The position numbers and the translations under genes are program-made. From positions 11,454,001-11,518,000 of the forward strand of contig NC_132976.1 in NCBI RefSeq assembly GCF_047496725.1: a stretch of 64,000 nt of DNA, written 5' to 3'. The stretch comes from Anoplolepis gracilipes. Its lineage: Eukaryota > Arthropoda > Insecta > Hymenoptera > Formicidae. Shown here one piece after another: positions 25,271 through 36,602 of the stretch (positions within the stretch are counted from its first letter, which is position 1; each line of letters starts with the position of its first letter). The notes under the pieces were generated by a model. The model searched no databases and was not told the DNA's origin. It worked only from the letters and a program-made list of their open reading frames with translations.

Positions 25271-26780
25271 CCTTTGTAAAGGACGAGTAAAATGAAGGGT
25301 TCGGTGCAATAACATGCTAAGTCGCAAGCACGACGGAAGGCTGCCCCACACTCTCGACTTATGTTTATTTACGGGTTCGATTATGTTCACGATCGGAAAC
25401 TCTTGTTTCTTTGATATATCAAGCAATAAGGTGAATAAATGCAAAGGAAAATCTTAATGTAAAACACATTTGCATGTATATACAACAGCAATCTAGATGT
25501 GTAGTGTTTAAAGTACTAGTTTACGCATAATAAGGTTATAGGTGTTTATTGTTTGTCTCTACTTAAATTACGTATAAAGTGATAGTGAGGTACTTTATAA
25601 ACTATGCATGAACTAATTTACGATGTACACGTCAATAAACACAACATTACCTCAAATAATTTGCATGCAATTGACATTAATTTTCTTGCTTATTTCAAGT
25701 CCGAAGTCTCTCTTTGTAAAATCTTAATATTTTTATATCTTTTAATTTAATCTCTGCAAATTATGATTATACACGATTGCAATTAAAGAGAGTAAAATGA
25801 AACGATACTAAGAGTTTGGAAAGAAAGAATGTCATTTTGAGATAAAGAGATATCTAAATGTTCAACTTTCAAAATTTTATAAGTATTATATTTAACGTAA
25901 TATCGATTTAATCGGTTGAATTGAATTTTATAATTTCAAATAAAAATTAAATAAAAGAAAGAGATTAAATAGAAGAAAAAAAAAAAAAAAAAAAACAAAT
26001 AGGAACATCTCGCTCGCCAATAGCAGTATGTATATACGGAGAAATATAGGAAAGAGACGACTTGCCATGCAATCGGAATCAGGTTTCAGCATTACGGGAC
26101 CAATAAAACACGCTGAACTAACCGCGCACAGAGACCGCGAATCGCTCGCCGCTTAAAATTCAAAGGGTACCAAAAGTCGCATTTGCGACATTTCGATAGA
26201 AATTCTCGGATACTCGGAACTGTACACATACATTAGGAGTCGGTACCGTCGACATTTCGTGTACGAATGACGACAGCGATTTAGTCTGTGCCTTCCTCGT
26301 GATTCTTTTCGACTTCGCTCGCGCGGACCTTGTGCCGTAGAAGGCAAATTGCTCGATAACTTTTGTCCCGATCGTGCGTCACCGGTGCCCGGAAACTTTC
26401 CCGAAACGGTAAAGTCGCAGACGTCGTCTCGAAGTCAAGCACCTGCTACTGCCCACTACTGAATGCACAGAGTGTTCATTTTAAAGCGCAATCAGAATTT
26501 AACACACATATGTACTACTTTGTTATTACATAAAAGATCTCGAATATTCTATGGATTTTTATAAGTTTTTTTGAAGCGTATATATTTAGAATTATAATAT
26601 GTATAAAATTATATTTTAAAGCCCAGAATTCATGAAATATTTGACTACAAATACTATAAAAAACATTTCAAATTACTAAATCTTTTCTACGATGTCAGTC
26701 TAAAGAAGGAGAATGTTACCATGGAAAGACAGCTCTTTTAAGGACATATTAATATTTCAAAACTAGATCAGTCTATGTCA
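25271..26780. other. AT-rich non-coding DNA with a GC patch
   Basis: Poly-A of about 19 bases near 25977 precedes a GC-moderate patch at 26020-26460. No gene or element boundary is evident. Confidence 0.45.
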
Positions 26781-27850
26781 CTGCGTGGTACACACGTTGA
26801 GGGGCGCTCTCTGAACTCGTGACATTTCCTTAGTTCACACTTCCGAGCAGCAGAATTAAATTAGCTGTTCTAACTCCGCGATATTACTGTTTTATGTAAC
26901 ACATTTTCATCCTTGCTCTCCACGCGGAACGCGTCCCAGGAACTCGATCGTGGAATTCTTTCGGGACACCCGGTATACACGCACGTACGTCGTAAGACCA
27001 GTAAGCGTCTCTCGAGTTCATTTCGCAGAGAGTTAATAAACGTTTTACGCGCTAGAGGATTGCGACGCTTTTCATAAGTTACACCCCTAGGAGGAGCACG
27101 AGGTCGCACAATGTGAAACAATATCGCTGGCTGTGCGCGCGTCCCAAAATTTTGGACGGTGAGCCTTGCTCAGTCCGAGGACCCGCTTCCGAGAACGAAA
27201 CCGGAGGATAGAACGGCAAATGAGGGAGGAAACGCACGCGGACGGCAAATTTTCTCGTATCGTCCAATTTTGAAGCAACGAGGGTATCGAGAGCGCCCAA
27301 GAGGATAAAACGAAAAGAGGGAAGAAGATGAGGCAAGGACAGAATGAGAGCAAAGGTGGCCTTGTCAATTGTTGAAAAGATGTGCGACCAGAGCAATATT
27401 GCAAGGGAGAAAAATCAGGGCGATTCCTCGAGTCAGTAAATTCTCTCATCGCTTGCCTTCTACCTTCTCCACATTTTTCTTTCTCACGCATTTGCCGTCT
27501 CTCTTTTCATCACTGTTTCTCTCTTTCTCGATTGCACTCTTTGTTACGGTACGTATCATATGAGGGCAGATGGAGTAGAGTGCACGAATATAACCCGAGC
27601 AAAGTGAAAATTGCTCAGGCTATTCGCCAGGATTGACCTTACGTGCCACCTTACATCCCTGTCGGCATTCACCGCGGACTCGTGTACACGTGTACGCGCG
27701 CGCCCCCGTGCGCGAGCGTGCGCAGAATACAACTTCTTGCGCCCGTAAATATCCAGACTCACGTCATCGCACTGTCTGCTTCGCGTTGCGATTGTCGTCT
27801 CCCCGAAATTTTCAATAAAATTATAAATGAGCTTACTAACATCGCACGAT
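26781..27850. other. Long GC-rich island, about 1.1 kb
   Basis: Overlapping open frames on both strands (up to 134 codons) with no shared logic or domain. The right part holds an alternating purine-pyrimidine stretch (27681-27724). It may be a regulatory island. Confidence 0.3.
27681..27724. other. Alternating purine-pyrimidine tract (Z-DNA prone)
   Basis: A mostly alternating run of GT, AC and CG steps, broken by a short C-run. Confidence 0.45.
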
Positions 27851-28799
27851 AAGACTAAGTAGGTCAGACAAGCTAATATTTCGAAAAAAAAAAAAGCGAA
27901 AATAAAATACTTCATTAAAAATCACAAGATTTTCCATAAACCACTATTCAAATAAATCTAAAAACAATACACGTAGAAGAGATTAACTATAAAAAAAAAA
28001 AAAAAGAAGTATTACGGAGATGAAATAAAAATTTATAGCAAACCTCGAAAAAAAATTTGATATGATGAGGTAAACGGCGAAGTAGTCGCGCGGAAAATCT
28101 TCGATAGTTTAATCCGTCCGGTTTTTCAGAAGTGCCAGATAAACGCATGGGATTAACGGGACGAGGTACAGGCGGGATAAAGTTAGAGGAAGATGGAGAG
28201 GACGCGATCGAGCGCGGTTCTCTTATAAAACGCGACACGACAATGATGACCGCGAGAGTAAGGGCGGGAAAGCGATCGGAAGAGAAGAATTCGTTAAAGG
28301 GAAAGGCGAGATCTTTTTACTTTAAGCGTCCTTCGATAAAGCGATAAAATGTAATTGTACACAACACATAAATGTCTGTACAGAGTGTTCAAAATAATCC
28401 TTTGTAAAACTATCATTATTTTTTTATTATTTCTTTTATTATTAGCATGATTAAATGATACTATGTGCAATATTAATTTATTTTTAATTAATATCATTAT
28501 AACGATATACATATGTAAATGAAAAATGAGCGATATTTCTTGATCTCATTTTTTTCGTACGATTTATTAATATTGCTATGTGAAAATAGAACGTCTTGTT
28601 CTTGATAAGAATGACGGCTCGAGCGGGCTAAAATTTCGCACTTTCTCTTCATTTTTTTCTTTTTTTATCAAATTTTTCCTCTCTTAACACTAGCCCACTT
28701 TCTTCGTACGCGCTTGGGAAAGTAATCAAACTTTTTCTCCACGCAAATTGCGCGAAGTAGTCGGCTGCCTCGTGTAAAAGTGACGATAGAGAAAAAAAA

Positions 28800-28800
<1 letters not shown>
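27851..28800. other. AT-rich non-coding DNA with a GC patch
   Basis: Two poly-A tracts (about 27885 and 27993), a GC-moderate patch at 28060-28340, and AT-rich DNA to 28600. No gene is identified. Confidence 0.45.

Positions 28801-28803
<3 letters not shown>

Positions 28804-28838
<35 letters not shown>
28804..28838. repeat. (AG)17 microsatellite
   Basis: Perfect AG alternation in a purine-rich block. It creates the Ser-Leu runs in three minus frames. Confidence 0.95.
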
Positions 28839-28845
<7 letters not shown>

Positions 28846-29280
28846 CGAGAACGTAAATGTAACGGCAGATGGATATAGGGTGCTCGAGTGATAAGGGGCA
28901 AATCGAAATCTCTGAGGCGGTCGATTGGTCGGCAAAGCGTGCGGACAATGAAAGAGTAAGTCGGCCCGAGTTGTCTAATACATATTAATGAGAGCTAGAG
29001 TGTTACGTTTCGATATTGGTTATTCCGCGGGAATGTTTTGCCTGAAATGGCCAGAAATGCTGATTTTAATCAGTATCAGCTCTGTCGTTAAAAATCGTTA
29101 ATAATAATCTTATATCTTTAAGAAAATTGTTTCTTTTTAATATACATTTATTACGTCTCTTCAGGAATTCAATAAATACACGTAAGTTAATCTTTGACTT
29201 TGTTTTTTGTTAACGATACGGCACTCTGCTAGTTTCGTGAAAATTAATAATGTTCTACAACAATTTCATCTTCAAATTGC

Positions 29281-29660
29281 TTTAGAATCTCGAAGCTGCG
29301 ATATAAAGTCATGGAGCATCTTGTGTATTCTGTATTAAATATGCAAAGCGTCGGCGTAGCTTTTGCAGCGTTAGCGAGCGAATCTCGTTCCTGACAAATT
29401 GGGACGCGTTTAAGAATCTGTCGTGCTTTTCGAGGGAGAGGCTGTAAGGGCGTTGTGCCGTGACATTTCGTACGAGCTAGGGCGAGGCGTGATTCGAGGG
29501 TGTCTGCGGGAGAACCCGACCAACACTAGGTAAGTCGGGTAAGTCGGGTAGGACTGCCTAATGCATGCTGATAAGGCAAAGCGTGGCTCTCGTTCGTCAC
29601 ACGCGGCATTCGGATCGACCGACTGTGTATGTGTGTACGAAATAGCCTTTTGGACTCTTT
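29281..29660 (+). other. GC-moderate block with tandem splice-donor motif
   Basis: Contains AG followed by GTAAGTCGG twice and then GTAGG, starting at 29530. A reading frame with no stop runs about 40 codons up to this point and does not resemble a known protein. No convincing acceptor bounds it on the left, so an exon here is only a possibility. Confidence 0.2.
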
Positions 29661-29694
29661 ATCAGTGTCCATTACATGAAAAGGTAAAAAGATA

Positions 29695-29716
29695 TTTTTT
29701 TTTTTTTTTTTTTTTT
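29695..29716. repeat. Poly-T, 22 bases
   Basis: An uninterrupted T-run in AT-rich DNA. It could be the tail of a minus-strand retroposed copy, but no body of such an element is recognisable. Confidence 0.9.
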
Positions 29717-30348
29717 CGGAGTAGATATACTATCACTTAAGGAAACCAAAATAAACCTGCGATATATAAATAATTTGAAATCTCTTATTGTTAAAGAATA
29801 TGATAAAATTATTTCAGAGTAGTATTTCTATTATACATATCGATCCAGATAAATATATTATTGAATTGCATATTGCTTCAATAACACATACATCTCATTA
29901 TGTGAGGCCAGTTAATTAGTTAATTAATTACTTCAAAAACATATTTCCACCAAGTTACCATCGTTATACATGTATGTAGTTCATAGCTGCTAATAATTCT
30001 CTCCGCCGCAAGAAAAAAAAAAATGTGAAAGAAATATGAGTTTCTACCGAAAACGCCGCGTCTCGTCCCCCGTCCCCTTCCTACCCTTCCTCCTCCATCG
30101 CATACAACGATGCATAAAAACGACGCGCTGCATATTTAAATTCCTAATTGCCCTTCGGCGAATAAATTGCAGTGCCGTCGCGAGGTCGCGAGCGACGCGC
30201 ATAAGCCACCGCATCCGTGTGTGGCCGTCTCGTTTTCCTAGTGATTTATAATTATAATTACAGGTAGTGTGCGCGGCTCGTCCATCAATTTCGGCGGGCG
30301 GCGCGCGGCCGCGTATTTTTAATGCGGATGACCTCGTTCCTGGTAGCT

Positions 30349-30366
30349 GCGCGCGCGCGCGCGCGC
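30349..30366. repeat. (GC)9 dinucleotide repeat
   Basis: Nine perfect GC units, a classic Z-DNA-prone sequence and uncommon in insect DNA. Confidence 0.93.
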
Positions 30367-30589
30367 AGACTCGTATATCACCGAAGGTTTTGTGCAAGCT
30401 GTTACGCGAGACAGCACTGTGCGAAATAAAATTTTTCCCCTCCCCCCACGGAATCGCGGGGCAGCGTTTCCTACTCGTATAATCCCTGTAGAGTGTGCGG
30501 TCACAGAATTGCGCGGCACTTTTACGCGGCCTGTAATCGGATATGCCTCCTCCGCATACCAACGGTAAAAATATAATTTCGCGTCAGAA

Positions 30590-30601
30590 CCTAACCTAAC
30601 C
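30590..30601. repeat. Interstitial CCTAA telomere-type motif
   Basis: CCTAACCTAACC is 2.4 units of the complement of the insect telomere repeat TTAGG. It is short and internal, so it marks no chromosome end. Confidence 0.6.
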
Positions 30602-30603
30602 AA

Positions 30604-30655
30604 CAACAAGTTAAGAAAGTCTTGAGAATATGTATGACAACAAGTTAAGAAGGTC
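30604..30655. repeat. Short direct repeat, period 34
   Basis: CAACAAGTTAAGAA starts at 30604 and again at 30638, with the second unit truncated. Confidence 0.75.
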
Positions 30656-30938
30656 GAATACGTACTTGACAAATCTGACCGGATTACTTGAAGCTTAGTC
30701 GTTGTATCTCGAGGCGAAAAATCCATTTCCGCACCACTGGCAAATATATCGAGTGTTTATCTTGCGCTTAGCTTGCCTGAGCAGTTGAATCATGTACACA
30801 CGCACTCGCGTATATGGTATACTCGATGTATACGCCAAATACAGGCGACAAGAATGTTTAATGATAACGAAAAATAACGCCAAGACTGTCTTATAATGCT
30901 TATATTTCACTCCGCTAAAAGGAAACGCTAACCTCACA

Positions 30939-31053
30939 ATTTGTAACGTATTCGCGAGCAAATAATTAATCGCCACGCACTGCTTTATGCACCATCGTGT
31001 CCGCAGCATTGCCGCGCGCGAATTTGAAGAGTGTCTAACTTCACGCGTGAAGC
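30939..31053 (+). repeat. Diverged copy of the 110-bp unit seen at 31.8-32.3 kb
   Basis: This stretch shares an ordered set of motifs with 31790-31960. A CTAACCTCRCAATT block is followed by CGAGCAAAT, then ACGCACT, TTTATRCAC, a GCATT or GTATT segment, CGCGCGC and finally a CACTY or GTGTC segment. Identity looks about 65-70% by eye. It suggests an old duplicated or mobile unit. Confidence 0.55.
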
Positions 31054-31116
31054 CATGCCGAGAGTAGTGACCCCTGGCGGGGGAGTCTGGTCTGGCGCGC
31101 GAAGCTTAATCTTATA

Positions 31117-31661
31117 TAGGATGTCTAGTAAAGATTGAATCAACTCTCGTGAGCAGATAGAGTGAATTAAACTGATGAGAAAAGTCCTTTACCATTTTGC
31201 GATTTTCGCAATAATTATTGAGAAATTAATTTAAAAATATCGACCAAATCGTGTGAGTATTAGCACGTGGCGAGAAAAGCCAGCCTGCTGTCATGCGGTT
31301 GTCATGTAGTCGCACGCATAGTAAGGACGGTTCTACAATAGCTGTCCTAAATCGGATGTCGGAAGAGTTAAGCAATCACGGTTGACTTCAGAGAAGAATA
31401 ATCGAATATGATTGGTCAACTCTTACGACATACGACTTACGATAGCTATTGTAGAATCTTTTCGTTGTGTTCCTAGCGACCGCCTGACAGCGGACTGTCT
31501 TTTTGCAGAGCGCTAATATATTGGCGCGAATTGGTCGATATTTTTTAATTAATTTCTCAATAATTACTGCGAAAATCGCAAAATGATAAAGAACTATTCT
31601 GTTCAGTTTAATGCGCTCTACCTGCTCACGAACGTTGATTCAATCTTTACCGGACATCCTG
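31117..31661. mobile_element. Full-length foldback element, TA-flanked, 545 bp
   Basis: The first about 130 bases are the reverse complement of the last about 130 with some 15 mismatches, including a conserved GATTTTCGCA segment. Pairing resumes internally: TTCTACAATAGCT near 31331 opposes its complement near 31455, so nearly the whole element folds on itself around 31395. TA stands at both borders (31115-31116 and 31662-31663). The ends read TAGGATGTC and GACATCCTG, close to the element at 970-1347. No transposase is present, so it is non-autonomous. Confidence 0.9.
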
Positions 31662-31804
31662 TACAATCTTACGCGAGTTACATTCTCGAGACAGCTTCTT
31701 GTACGCGCAATGTACTTATAAATTTGATTATGTTTATCGAAAAGATTTTCGTACGATGCTTACATTTTTGCTAAAATAAATATATACTAACCTCGCAATT
31801 CGAC

Positions 31805-32268
31805 CGCACGTATGACAAGAGGTACGGAAATGGCGAAGGCGGAAGTTTGTCGATGCATTTACGAGCAAATTTTAATCACGACACGCACTATTTTATACAC
31901 AATCGTTCCCACAGTATTATCGCGCGCAAATATTTACAAACACTTTGCAATCTTGCGCCGGTTGAAATCGCTAAAAGGCCGACATCGCGAAAATCGTCTT
32001 TTCTCACGTGCGAGAAACATCTGGTTTCGCGGGCGAAATCATAATAACCGCAATTATGGCAGTTGTACACATCTCGGCACTGCTCGCGCGCGAAAACAGA
32101 CCCTTCGTTGCTTCAAACGACGCGAAATTGTCAAGTGTATATAATATTCGCGCGCGAATATTATTGTGGAAACGAGTATGCGTAAAACGGTATATGTTGC
32201 AATTAATATTTGTTCGTGGATACGTTCCCAAATTTCCGCGATCACTATGCTACCTCTTGTGGTACGCG
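31805..32268. mobile_element. Inverted-repeat element, diverged, about 464 bp
   Basis: The left arm (about 31805-31975) is matched in reverse complement by the right arm (about 32100-32268). Both carry a CACAAGAGGTA or GACAAGAGGTA end, then CGARCAAAT, a TTTTAYRCA segment, CGCGCGMRAATAT and ACACTT or ACACTTTGCAAT. Identity is about 65-70%. Between the arms (32030-32096) lies another weak copy of the same core. No clear target duplication is seen, so the borders are approximate and the mobile origin is likely but unproven. Confidence 0.65.
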
Positions 32269-32269
32269 C

Positions 32270-33000
32270 AATCAAAGTATAAACGGTTATATTAAATTTA
32301 ACACGGATTAAATATCCTTGTACATATCGTGCGTATATCGAGTGTCACGTAAACGTGCGTGGGATGAAGCAAACCGTTAAGAGAACTAGTCCACGATATA
32401 TTCGATAGACTATAGAATAGATTTTTGGTCTCGAGTTTCAATGAGAGAAGTAATTCTGCTAAATTTGTCAAGTATGTATTCAGTCTTTTTGTTATCGTAA
32501 CGTGAAATTATATTTTAATCAATAATATACACGGAAGCACGTGACAAAAGCCATCCAATTAAAAAAGCCATGTAGTTTTGACCAAATATTCTATATATAA
32601 TTCTACAGGGATCTCGGTATGATACAATACGTATTTTTACATTGCAACTTTATTGTGAAATAAAAAGCGCACTGTCGAGAATCACACATTTCCATCGAGA
32701 TTTAACAGTAGCCGTGCTACAGTATCGGTCATGAAATGAATAAACTCATGAAATGAATACTCTCTTAACTCTAATGCCTTTTTCAAAATGAATTATGAAA
32801 ATTTTATATTTTTTACTGCAATTAAGATATGAAAAAAAAAATATAGCGAATTACTAGTGATGGATAACGATATGTAAGCAACGTCGTGTCAGATTAATTA
32901 AATCTTAACGATCTCCTTTCTATTATCCCGAATTCTTTGCTCTTTTTCTTCAGAACCTCTCACGAAATTCATTATAATAATGAAACGATTAGTTTAGTTT
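32270..33000. other. AT-rich non-coding DNA
   Basis: No gene, repeat array or island stands out. A good acceptor-like pyrimidine tract with CAG ends near 32953 but is not followed by a donor. Confidence 0.45.
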
Positions 33001-33560
33001 AGTTTCGAGAACAACTATTGAACGAACAGAGTCCTTCTCGTTCTTCGAAGAAGAAACAGAGATTAACGCTTTAGGTGGCAGCTCCCAGCCGCCATTGTCT
33101 GCTCGTTAAGAAGGCGACACATGGCGCAGATTAATTATGAGCGATTGCTTCAGGATTAAACGATCTCCAGGCCGGGGAATTCGCCGCATACCGACCGGAA
33201 ATGCTGATGTAACGAGACGAACGGCGCTTAATACCAATCCCGGTTGCTCGATTCTAATGAAATTCACGGCATCGTAAACGCGTCGATGCTGTGGAGAGAG
33301 AATTGCCTAATAAGCGCTATTCGTGACAAATTGCCAGCTCGTGATGCAATGGTATTTTGAGACGGCGCAACTCGACCGTGATAGAGGTAGACGTAGAAAG
33401 AAAAAGACGAGGAGAGAAGCTTCAAGGCGGATAGGTCGTAACCTGGTGTGAATAACAGATTGTTGTGTTACATTCATCACAGCGTCAACATATATCAGTG
33501 ACTGGAATGACAATAATTGATTTCGCCGGCATTCCCTCTTTCCTTTACCATCCCTATTCT
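33001..33560. other. GC-moderate island with homeodomain motifs
   Basis: Contains TTAATTAT (33131-33138) and GGATTA (33153-33158, Bicoid/Otx type) within 30 bases, plus further ATTA cores. Coding frames are short. The composition resembles a conserved non-coding element, which cross-species alignment could confirm. Confidence 0.3.
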
Positions 33561-35750
33561 TCTCTTCCTATCATTCCCCCTTCTCCCCTCTGCCTCCTCT
33601 CTACCAATCTACCGTAACTTGCAATTAGTCTGATTAACTAATTCATTTACTTATGGAAACTTGTCGTTAATAATAAATAAGTAACATGTACAACGAACGA
33701 TAATCTCTCGCTTGAAATCTCTCATGATATGGAATCAATAGCATTAATACTTTTCAATTTTTATCTATTAATGAATAAATAATAAAAGAAATATTTTTTA
33801 AATTAAATTATTTCTAAAATAATATTACATAAATCAGTGTATGAAAAAAATTATTATTATTTTTCATTTATAATCCATAGTAATCTATTCTTTGAGAGAT
33901 ATATCTTGATATTTGCAAATTGCTCTTTAATTCAAATTTACATGGATTCTATAGAATGGTATGGAGATTCTTGTATAATTCACCGGAATTGTTTCAAGTC
34001 TTTCGCGCTGTTACTTACATCGCGATGTAAATTAATAAATTATATCTCTCTTCTCGCATTTTCTTTCGTCTCGTACTTTTCCGATCGTTCTTTCTTCAAC
34101 TTTCGCGCTTATACGACGGTTCTATTCGACGTTTCTCCTTCTTCTACATATTCTCCTCTTCCCCTCTCGACGCCCAACGCAGACTCCAACCCCCTATCTC
34201 GTTTACCCATCCCGCGGCGTCTTCGCGCAAGCAACCACTCGCGCCTCAGTCGGCCCGGTAATTTCATGCTCGAACTAACGGGGTCGATGGAAGGTACCAG
34301 TCAGAGAGATCCTCACCCGGGGCGACGGCCCGTCATCTTTCATCATCTTCACTTCCGAGCAACACCTGCCGCCTTGCAGCCGCTAGCGCCGATTTCGCCG
34401 AGAAATTGTTGGCGTCGCGAGAAGTTTGGGGAAAGACAAGCCGGCGCACGGCAGTCAACATATAGACGTCCATAGTAATCTGATCTAACTCTTATCAATT
34501 TGAGACTCGAGGAGACGCGGCAGATATACTGCTCACTCGCGAGGATTCTGCTGGATCAGGATTCTGTTCAATCACCGAGATACCGCCGCTATTGACCCGG
34601 GAATACTCGGGAGAAACTCCTAGACACACCTCGTTAAACGGATAACAGAATTGTCTATTTTTTAGTCGTTACATTAATGTACCCTGGGAGATATAGCTCG
34701 AGACCTTGCAAACTGCTCTTAAACTCGAAGTCACGTGAACGATTCCGTGGGACGGTTCGAAGATCAAAGAGCAAGGAAACAGCTAGAGAGAAACGATTCT
34801 CCCATGGGAGACCCTGCCGCGTAAGCAGCGCAGTATATTCGCGAAATATTCTTGATATATGAATACAGGGATGTTATACGCTTAATCCAATTCACTAATT
34901 ACGATGCGAAAATATGAACATTTTTTTATATACGTAGGAATCTTTTATGTTCCTTTTTATATTTTAGAAAACTTTTATATCATAGAAAAAAATTGGCATG
35001 TGAAAAAAATCATAATTACTTGTCGTATAATTAGTTAAGAATTTATTAAAAAAGATATGCGAATCTTTATTGCTTAATCTTATCACTTTTTGCTTGATTT
35101 AAAAATGATGAGAGTTATTATATATCTAGATCGGTCATTGCGTCATGAGAAAATAAATGCAAATATATCTTTCAACAATAATCAAATAAAAACTTATTCA
35201 ATAACTAAAAATTCTCTAATAATATTCATGAAATAATAATGGAATTCAGATAAGATTAATATTAATTTGTGCTATTAAAAGATCGACTATAAAATGTTTT
35301 AATAATGATTAAATAATAATAATAGTTATATCATCTTTTAAAGAGAGAGAATGAATATAAATTTGAAATAAAAACAAATTAATAATAAATAATATAAGAG
35401 TAAAAATAACAAATTTAACAGACACATAATCTACATCAAAGAATTAAAATTTTTTATATATTATAATTAATTATTATTTATTCAGGAGACAGTTTATTTT
35501 TTGCAATACCTTTTCACTAATCTTGCAATTTTCCAACATAGAGATTTTTCTAATAAAAATTTCGATAAAATACTTAATTTTAGAGTATGACGCACTGCAC
35601 TATAAATATACATGAGTCTGATAACCGTATTTTATCATCTGTCCGCAAAGTTGTCGGAAAGCGTTTAGATCTGTCGAGGCATCTGAAAGTCAATAACTCG
35701 GTCAGCTCTGTGAAAAAGTTGTTCAAAGTTGCGGCGCGAGATGCGTTTTT
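33561..35750. other. AT-rich flanks around a GC island
   Basis: A GC island lies at about 34070-34870. The 212-codon plus frame 33837-34475 enters it from AT-rich DNA and shows an abrupt change from Ile/Tyr/Phe-rich to Pro/Arg/Ser-rich sequence, as expected of a chance frame. A 16-base imperfect tandem (GGATTCTG type) lies near 34540-34572. 34870-35580 is AT-rich with nothing notable. Confidence 0.45.
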
Positions 35751-35758
35751 AATCCGGA

Positions 35759-35801
35759 ATAATTCGTGAAGCTTACAGTGACTGTAAGCTTCACGAATTA
35801 T
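35759..35801. repeat. Perfect 43-bp palindrome (21-bp arms, 1-nt centre)
   Basis: Arms of 21 bases pair exactly around a central G at 35780. The core reads GAAGCTTACAG on the left and CTGTAAGCTTC on the right. Weaker pairing may extend outward (GAGATGC at about 35740 against GCATCTT near 35829). With practically no loop it would extrude as a cruciform and is unstable in cloning. Confidence 0.95.
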
Positions 35802-35859
35802 CGGCGATAGGCGATAAACAAAAATAGGCATCTTATCGGCGATTCTTGAGGGTTAATCT

Positions 35860-36540
35860 CGTGTCGTCTCAAAACCGCGACATTAGCGAAAAGTCCCAGT
35901 TGTACGGGCACAATTTATATTGACGCGATCGATAAGGATATACGCGGAATATATCCCTCCCCTACCCTTCCGAGTAAGTGGCATCATCATTACAGAATAG
36001 CCGCCATGCCGTTGGAGTTCCATTTTACCCGCGTAATACGTCAAGGCACGTTCGTGAACAGTAGCTCGGTACCGTTCTTTCCCGGCTCTCATTCCGCTTC
36101 CGGACCAATACCTTAAAAGCACCACCCACCCACCCCTACCGCGAAACCGTGGCTTTTGAGAGGAGCTCGCCCTGTTCTTCCGGAACCTCACCGCCTCACC
36201 CCTGAGCACTCGCTATCAGATTCGAAACCCGACGCGAGATAATCCTTCTCTTACATCTGGCTCGGAAATCTTTCCCCCTCGTTCTTTTTCTCCTCCTTTC
36301 TGACCTCATCCGAGTGTGTGAATCGAGACGTTCCGCGCTATCATCCCCGGCTTACGATGTGAGAAAAGGAAAAGGCTCAGTCCTTTCTCCCTCTCTTCCA
36401 TCCGTACGGGTATGTATCACGCAATTTTTCTACTCGCCATTCAATGAATCCCTCAATCTTCAATGTACGCTTGCTTTCGATTCTTTTTTCCTTTCATCTC
36501 TTTTTCAAAGTCTCGCAAAAACCGTCTAGAGAGACACATG
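35860..36540. other. GC-rich island
   Basis: Overlapping open frames on both strands (108 codons minus, 71 codons plus) without domains. The end of the block is pyrimidine-rich. I see no gene. Confidence 0.35.
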
Positions 36541-36556
36541 TTGAGACACGCGATTT

Positions 36557-36594
36557 AAGCTCTTTGTCACGGTATGTCATATCACAAAGAGCAA
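36557..36594. repeat. Small hairpin
   Basis: GCTCTTTGTCA is followed after about 15 bases by TCACAAAGAGC, forming an 11-base stem with one mismatch. It lies immediately outside the large foldback. Confidence 0.7.
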
Positions 36595-36602
36595 TCTAAC
36601 AA

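Larger units (their letters stand above)
30030..30710. other. CpG-rich island with (GC)9 and CCTAA motif
   Basis: GC-rich DNA, open on both strands without a familiar product. It contains (GC)9 at 30349-30366, a telomere-type CCTAACCTAACC at 30590-30601 and a 34-base-period direct repeat from 30604. Confidence 0.35.

Noticed and set aside
28379..28400. Possible element end, TACAGAGTGTTCAAAATAA
   Set aside because: It resembles the TA-CAGGGTGTT ends seen elsewhere, and a similar CAGAGTGTTCA occurs near 26468. No matching inverted partner was found within reach of either.
31583..31774. 63-codon open frame at the right end of the foldback
   Set aside because: It lies in the terminal inverted repeat and its flank, with no transposase-like features.
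33837..34475. 212-codon plus-strand open frame, the longest in the window
   Set aside because: Composition switches abruptly where the frame crosses from AT-rich to GC-rich DNA, there is no domain or signal, and no splice or promoter context. It reads as a chance frame.
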